Part shown: in pieces, positions 60,201 through 64,000 of the stretch | Position numbering within the stretch: the first letter of the stretch is position 1 | How the letters are laid out: every line of letters begins with the position of its first letter | Assembly (NCBI GenBank): GCA_937902395.1 | Contig: CALGTV010000065.1 | Location: forward strand, 118,625 to 182,624 | Direction of reading: 5' to 3' | DNA: 64,000 nucleotides | Origin: an uncultured Ruminococcus sp. | GTDB taxonomy: Bacteria; Bacillota; Clostridia; Oscillospirales; Ruminococcaceae | Position numbers and translations under genes: made by a program | The notes under the pieces: generated by a model | What the model was told of the DNA's origin: nothing | Databases searched by the model: none | Seen by the model: only the letters and a program-made list of their open reading frames with translations

Positions 60201-60299
60201 ACCGTTATAACGGTGCAAAAAATATTACAAGACTATGAATTGATTAAATCAAAAACTTTTCTCAAACCACTTGACAAATCGCAGAGAATATGTTATAAT
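60201..60299 (+). promoter_or_regulatory. Early module, copy 27 + promoter
   Basis: Core 60201-60214; TTGACA 60271 (offset 57); TATAAT 60294. Confidence 0.85.
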
Positions 60300-60338
60300 A
60301 AGGTATACTCTAAAGAGAGTATAGAAAGGAATGATACT

Positions 60339-60782
60339 ATGTACGATTTCAATGAATGCAAAAAGGGTTCAAATCCCACAAAGGACAAAGCAAGGGAAAT
60401 TCTCCTGTCTGACTTGAAAGAATTTCTCGCTGAAAAGTACGGAGCAGAACAGAGTTCACAGGTAGACGGAAATATGTTTGCTGTCTGCTTGGGTACTCGC
60501 ACACTCGCAGACGGTACAGACGGAGAAGTCTGCTGTACTATTGAAGTTGTCGCAAAAGACTTTGACGTTCGTGTGGTGGAGAGCTCCGGCAAAGTCTTTC
60601 AGCCTTACGAGAGAGTGAGAGAAGAAGAAGAATACACTCGCAAGGTGGAGCAGGCAAAGGCAAAGGCAGAGGAGAACAAACGCAAAAAGGAAGAGAAAGC
60701 CGCAAAGGACAAGAAAGCAAGAGAGGAGAGAGCAAAGGCAAAAGCCGAAAAGAGACAGCAGATTCTCGGAGATGAAACATAA
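60339..60782 (+). CDS. Early paralogue family C, member 2
   Basis: 147 codons, ATG 60339. YDFNECKKGSNPTKDKAREI, TLADGTDGEVCCTIEVVAKD, VVESSGKVFQPYERV, then a longer charged helix ending QQILGDET. Sister of the gene at 56121 with the same module order. Unknown. Confidence 0.7.
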   Translation: MYDFNECKKGSNPTKDKAREILLSDLKEFLAEKYGAEQSSQVDGNMFAVCLGTRTLADGTDGEVCCTIEVVAKDFDVRVVESSGKVFQPYERVREEEEYTRKVEQAKAKAEENKRKKEEKAAKDKKAREERAKAKAEKRQQILGDET

Positions 60783-60791
60783 TTAACAAAA

Positions 60792-60816
60792 GGGAACGGA
60801 CTGAACATCCGTTCCC
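60792..60816 (+). terminator. Terminator
   Basis: GGGAACGGA-CTGAACA-TCCGTTCCC. Confidence 0.7.
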
Positions 60817-60841
60817 GTTCATATTTTGTTCACAAATTCCT

Positions 60842-60949
60842 TTCGTTATAACGGTATAAAAATATTACAGAACCATGAACAAATGTAAATTGATTAAATA
60901 AAAAAAATTTTTAAAACCTCTTGACAAAATCCATATTATATGCTATAAT
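60842..60949 (+). promoter_or_regulatory. Early module, copy 28 (degenerate) + promoter
   Basis: Core 60842-60855 has left arm TTCGTTATA; TTGACA 60921 (offset 66); TATAAT 60944. Confidence 0.75.
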
Positions 60950-61001
60950 ATAATTACAGTAAAGGACAGGTATAAGTCCCTAAAACCGAAAGGATTTTAT
61001 T

Positions 61002-61358
61002 ATGGAAAAGTATTACAGAGAAATTGACGGAGAACGTTATGTAGGTGTTGTCATTTCAAGTGGCTATGGTGCAGGTTGGTCTACATGGGGCGGAACACCT
61101 CCTTGTGACAAAGAATTCATTGAATATCTGCTTAACAATGGTATAGTCAAGAAAGATGATGACACTTTGATATGGAAAGTCAAAATTGCACAGTCCACAG
61201 TTGAAGCATTTTTCCCTAATGATGCTCGCCCCTATTGCGGCGGTGCTGACGGTCTTGAAATTCACTGGATAAAAGAGGGAACAGTTATCCGCATTATCGA
61301 ATATGATGGTAATGAGAGTATTGAATACCTTAATGAAGCAGGATTTTTCGAGGTATAA
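61002..61358 (+). CDS. Early protein of unknown function
   Basis: 118 codons, ATG 61002. Gly/Trp-rich N-terminal half (VVISSGYGAGWSTWGGTPPC) and acidic end. This resembles small phage DUF proteins with GYGAGWSTW-like motifs, whose role is unknown. Family name not certain. Confidence 0.6.
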   Translation: MEKYYREIDGERYVGVVISSGYGAGWSTWGGTPPCDKEFIEYLLNNGIVKKDDDTLIWKVKIAQSTVEAFFPNDARPYCGGADGLEIHWIKEGTVIRIIEYDGNESIEYLNEAGFFEV

Positions 61359-61362
61359 GAAG

Positions 61363-61387
61363 AAAGGGTGACTTTGTTCACCCTTTT
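61363..61387 (+). terminator. Terminator
   Basis: AAAGGGTGA-CTTTGT-TCACCCTTTT. Confidence 0.8.
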
Positions 61388-61406
61388 AATTTATTCACAA
61401 TTTTTC

Positions 61407-61525
61407 TCCGTTATAACGGTACAAATTTATGAATTGATTAACACATTTTATGAACGACAGCACAATTAGTTAAAAGAAAAAAATTTCTCAACTCTCTTGA
61501 CAAATTTAGCAAATTATGATATAAT
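61407..61525 (+). promoter_or_regulatory. Early module, copy 29 + promoter
   Basis: Core 61407-61420 (TCCGTTATAACGGT); TTGACA 61497 (offset 77); TATAAT 61520. Confidence 0.8.
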
Positions 61526-61578
61526 ATATATGTGATAGGGAAAAGACTATATTACCCCTATACAGAAAGGAATATTAA

Positions 61579-62256
61579 ATGGTAACAGTCAACGGAAAGT
61601 TAATCCGCAAAAAGTTGTTTCTGATTGTCGATACAGAAACTTTCAACGGATTTGAAAAGCCTATTGTCTATGATATTGGCTTTGCAGTTATCGACAGAAC
61701 AGGAAAAGTATATGCAAAATATAGTTTTGTCGTCCACGACACATTTATCGGTATGGCAGAACAGGCGGCTACTGCCTACTATGCAAACAAGTTTCCGCAG
61801 TATCACGCAGATTTGCGGGCAGGTCGACGTAGACTTGTTACATGGGCACAAATTATACAGATAGTAAATGCCTTGCTTGACAAGTGGGACATTTCAAATA
61901 TAGTCGCCCATAACGCAAACTTTGATTGCCGAGCAACAAACTATACAAGCCGACTGCTCCACTACAATTCATTTTTCAAACGTCACGTTGAATGGTGGGA
62001 CACTCTGCAAATGGCAGCTGACACTATCTGCAAACAGAAAACATATATCCGCTTTTGTCAGGAAAATGGCTATATGACACGTAACAAAACCCCCAGACCG
62101 CAGATGAAAGCAGAAGTCATTTACAGATATATTTCAGGCAATAACAACTTTGTCGAAAGTCATACAGGTATCGAGGACTGTATGATTGAAAAAGAAATTT
62201 TCGCAAAGTGTTGCCGACAGCATAAGAAAATGAGACACACATTTTATGTGTTCTAA
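61579..62256 (+). CDS. DEDD exonuclease-like protein, paralogue 2
   Basis: 225 codons, ATG 61579 after GAAAGGAATATTAA. Motif I FLIVDTETFNG, motif II NIVAHNANFDCRATN, motif III SHTGIEDCMIEKEIF: all acidic positions of the DEDDh family are present. More complete than the paralogue at 56723. Likely a 3'-5' exonuclease on DNA or RNA. Last gene of the early series. Confidence 0.75.
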   Translation: MVTVNGKLIRKKLFLIVDTETFNGFEKPIVYDIGFAVIDRTGKVYAKYSFVVHDTFIGMAEQAATAYYANKFPQYHADLRAGRRRLVTWAQIIQIVNALLDKWDISNIVAHNANFDCRATNYTSRLLHYNSFFKRHVEWWDTLQMAADTICKQKTYIRFCQENGYMTRNKTPRPQMKAEVIYRYISGNNNFVESHTGIEDCMIEKEIFAKCCRQHKKMRHTFYVF

Positions 62257-62261
62257 ATCCG

Positions 62262-62296
62262 AGCGGTGAGGTAGGAATACTTCACCGCTTTTTTGT
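62262..62296 (+). terminator. Terminator
   Basis: AGCGGTGA...TCACCGCT then TTTTTTG. Confidence 0.85.
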
Positions 62297-62299
62297 GCT

Positions 62300-62730
62300 A
62301 AAGTAAGTTAAATGTGTTGACTTATTCATAGTTTGTTCATATTTTCTTACCGTTATAACGGGAAAAATTTGTGAACGAATTGTGAACACACCCACTATTC
62401 CGATAGGTTTAGTAGGACTACCTCTCCGCCCCTTGTGACGCTGTTTTCCCCACCCATCGACGTCACGTTGAGACGTCCCTCTCTGCGAACGGGCAAATGA
62501 GCTGCAAATGAGCTGCAATGAGCTGCGTTTTCTACGTCAGGAGCTGCATCTGCAAGAGCTGCGTCGTCACATTTTTAGGAGCTGCGTCAAAGGAGCTGCA
62601 AAGGAGCTGCGTTTTCCCTCGTTTTTCCGGTGCAACGACGTCAAATTGCACAAAAAATAGCCCATTTCTGCGCAAATGAGCTGCAAAATGGACCAAACGA
62701 CGGCTATATGCTATTTATATTTATATTTCC
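62300..62730 (-). ncRNA. Candidate leftward non-coding RNA with GCAGCTC repeats
   Basis: Lies downstream of a minus-strand consensus promoter (62737-62765). Contains nine GAGCTGC units (plus-strand reading) between 62499 and 62694, spaced 10-37 bp except the last. No convincing coding frame: a 78-residue frame at 62282-62518 crosses the palindrome and repeats. The 3' end could use the opposite face of the 62262 hairpin. Inference from promoter plus structure. Confidence 0.4.
62349..62362. repeat. Early-module palindrome, copy 30 (orphan)
   Basis: ACCGTTATAACGGG with GTTCATA repeats on the left, but no TTGACA/TATAAT or gene follows on the plus strand. End of the cassette series. Confidence 0.8.
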
Positions 62731-62736
62731 CCTTTC

Positions 62737-62765
62737 ATTATAACATAATTTTTACAAAAAGTCAA
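62737..62765 (-). promoter_or_regulatory. Leftward consensus promoter
   Basis: Minus-strand TTGACT (62760-62765), 17 bp, TATAAT (62737-62742), firing into the GAGCTG cluster, opposite to all other promoters in the early region. Confidence 0.7.
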
Positions 62766-63320
62766 GCAATTTGAGCAAAAATTTTTAAAAAGAAAAGAAC
62801 TTGACAGAAAAATGTCAAGAACTTGGGCGCCGCGGCGAAAATTAATTAAAACTGCCGGGTTCTGAAAAAATTTGAGGAGAAGACTTGACAAAACACCTTA
62901 TAAAAAAACCCTAATTTTCAACGATATGGTTTTCCGGACACAACTTCGAGGTGCGGCGAGAATTCAACCGTTCAAAATCCCTTATTATATTATATAATTA
63001 TAGGCTTGCCTACGACTATTTCTTTGTGAATTCGCTGTGAAATTCCAGCCAAATTTCATGCCAAAAACGCGCCAGAGATTTCCTCTATTATACTATAATG
63101 GTGATAAGCAAATTCACTGTAAATTACACTGATGACGACGTCGCCTAACTCAAAAATTCATAGGTACGTTTTCGGAGTATTTTGGGTGAGTTTGTAGGGG
63201 TTTGAAACGTTATCGATATGGCAGGGGATAGTGGGCGTCCTCACCATTCATACTCCGGCACCACTTAACGCCTTCACCCACTTTTGCTTATAGCTCGAGT
63301 TACGGCTCGTCAGTACACGG
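62766..63320. other. Gene-free region
   Basis: No supported gene on either strand under standard code or with TAG as sense. Contains a short TTGACA...TGTCAA inverted repeat (62801-62820) and a minus-strand TATAAT at about 63090-63095 preceded by TATCAC, resembling the two atypical promoters. No clear role. Confidence 0.4.
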
Positions 63321-63339
63321 CAGGCACTTGGGTCCTTCT

Positions 63340-63720
63340 ACTTACTACCTTTGCTTAACCCCTTCCTTTTTCTTTCTTATTATTATTTCTTCCCTTCCCT
63401 TTACCATTCTTCCTTCTACTTCTACTCTTATTCTCCCCTTCCCTTCCAGCTCTCTTTCTAAACCCTTCCTTTCCTTCCCTTTACCTAACCCCTTCCCTTC
63501 CCCTTCTTATTATTACTATTATTATTATATTATAGTTCCTTCCCTTAACCCTTCCCTTCCACTTTAATCTTAATCCTTTCCCTACTCCTTCCCTTCCTTC
63601 CCAATCCTAACCCTACACAATTCCTTTTGCCTCACTTCCCTTCCCATTGCATTCCTGCTTCGCCGCCGTACTTGACCCTAATTCCCACTACTACTTCCCT
63701 TCCTCTCCTTCCTTATTTAT
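63340..63720. other. Long polypyrimidine tract (CCTTCCC-rich)
   Basis: About 380 bp of the plus strand are almost entirely C and T with some A, made of irregular CCTTCCC/TTATTATT units; the minus strand is purine-rich. Frames stay open on both strands only because stops are rare in such sequence. Composition is unlike the rest of the window. Possibly triplex- or R-loop-forming DNA, or an assembly-edge or terminal feature. Confidence 0.55.
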
Positions 63721-63725
63721 AATAA

Positions 63726-63765
63726 AAAAGCACCAGTTGTTTCCAACCAGTGCTTTTCTTTTTCT
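63726..63765 (-). terminator. Terminator at right edge (bidirectional in form)
   Basis: Minus strand: AGCAC-TG-GTTG-GAAA-CAAC-TG-GTGCT followed by TTTTTTATTAT, with two G-U pairs and a GNRA loop. Suggests transcription enters from the right beyond the window. The plus strand also has a T-rich tail but an internal mismatch. Confidence 0.65.
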
Positions 63766-63769
63766 TATA

Positions 63770-63885
63770 TTCAACTGGAAAAGTTTTTCCAGAAAAAGTT
63801 TTTCCACAATCGGAGCTACCCCCACAAAGTTTTTCCAAAATTGACCCCAGTTTTCTTTACCCCGACTTAAAATTGTTTTTCCAGA
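63770..63885. repeat. Repeats of AAGTTTTTCCA
   Basis: AAGTTTTTCCA occurs three times plus a related TTGTTTTTCCAGA, the first two forming part of an inverted repeat with CTGGAAAA. No gene. Possible protein-binding iterons. Confidence 0.5.
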
Positions 63886-64000
63886 CCCTGCCCCTTAATT
63901 TCAGAACAGTTCCTACCCCCGTTTTTTCTTACCCAGCCCCTTTATTTATTCTTATTATTTATTATAATAGTATATATAATATATAATATAATATATGTAA

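Noticed and set aside
41306..62362. The 30 palindromes as a CRISPR array
   Set aside because: Spacing is hundreds of bases with genes between copies, the motif is a short perfect dyad, and no cas genes are present.
41306..62362. The palindromes as transcription terminators
   Set aside because: ACCGTTATAACGGT leaves almost no loop and has no T-tract; separate hairpin terminators lie just upstream of most copies.
62282..62518. 78-codon minus-strand frame in the GAGCTG region
   Set aside because: It crosses repeats, the orphan palindrome and the terminator and has no ribosome site.
63328..63720. Coding frames in the pyrimidine-rich block
   Set aside because: They stay open only because of base composition; products are Pro/Ser/Leu or Gly/Lys/Arg low-complexity without a ribosome site.
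1..64000. tRNA genes, including a TAG suppressor
   Set aside because: I found no cloverleaf with a T-arm consensus on either strand by eye; a tRNA-finding program on the full genome would be decisive.
1..64000. Assignment to crAss-like or Lak phages because of code 15
   Set aside because: Those lineages are known for recoding but have different virion types and hosts; Dit/Tal/tape-measure genes and Gram-positive-style expression signals point elsewhere.

Overview
The window is part of a large tailed-phage genome, most likely a siphovirus of a low-GC Gram-positive (Clostridia-like) host. Signs of this are a Dit/Tal/tape-measure tail module, near-consensus TTGACA/TATAAT promoters with 17-bp spacers, and AGGAGG-type ribosome sites with ATG, GTG and TTG starts. 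No tRNA, rRNA, CRISPR array, integrase or insertion sequence was seen. The phage cannot be named from sequence alone.

Layout. Positions 1-39202 (minus strand) hold the packaging, head and tail genes, transcribed leftward from a promoter at 39228-39256. In transcription order they are a zinc-ribbon protein, a small protein, a small-terminase-like protein, large terminase, portal, protease/scaffold, a head protein, major capsid, connector and tail-completion genes, four related tail-tube-like genes, a possible nuclease-bearing virion protein, a broken tape-measure paralogue, the tape measure, a Dit-like protein and a Tal-like protein cut by the window edge. Positions 39529-62294 (plus strand) hold about 38 small, presumably early genes. 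62.3-64.0 kb has no convincing gene.

The minus-strand genes only make sense if TAG is read as an amino acid. With TAG as stop they break into dozens of collinear same-frame pieces; with TAG as sense they close into full-length genes ending in TAA or TGA. Alignment of the tail paralogues puts TAG opposite CAG in three sister genes, so TAG = Gln (genetic code 15). The plus-strand genes contain no in-frame TAG, and no gene on either strand ends in TAG, so early genes can be read by an unmodified host while most late genes need TAG decoding. Major capsid and several neighbours are also TAG-free. The suppressor tRNA or other decoding factor is not in this window.

The early region is a chain of cassettes. 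Most consist of a palindrome (core ACCGTTATAACGGT), an A/T-rich stretch, a consensus promoter, a GAAAGGAATTGAT-type ribosome site, one or a few small genes and a hairpin terminator. I count 30 palindrome copies; 15 lie 55-57 bp upstream of the -35 box, others at 66-67 and 77. Several early genes are paralogous pairs or trios. Recognisable early functions are a PD-(D/E)XK-like nuclease, a Clp/Hsp100 AAA+ module, two PcfJ-like proteins, two DEDD exonuclease-like proteins, a HAD-like phosphatase and small zinc-ribbon proteins. Three GAGCTG-rich non-coding clusters, two of them next to promoters, may encode RNAs or bind protein.
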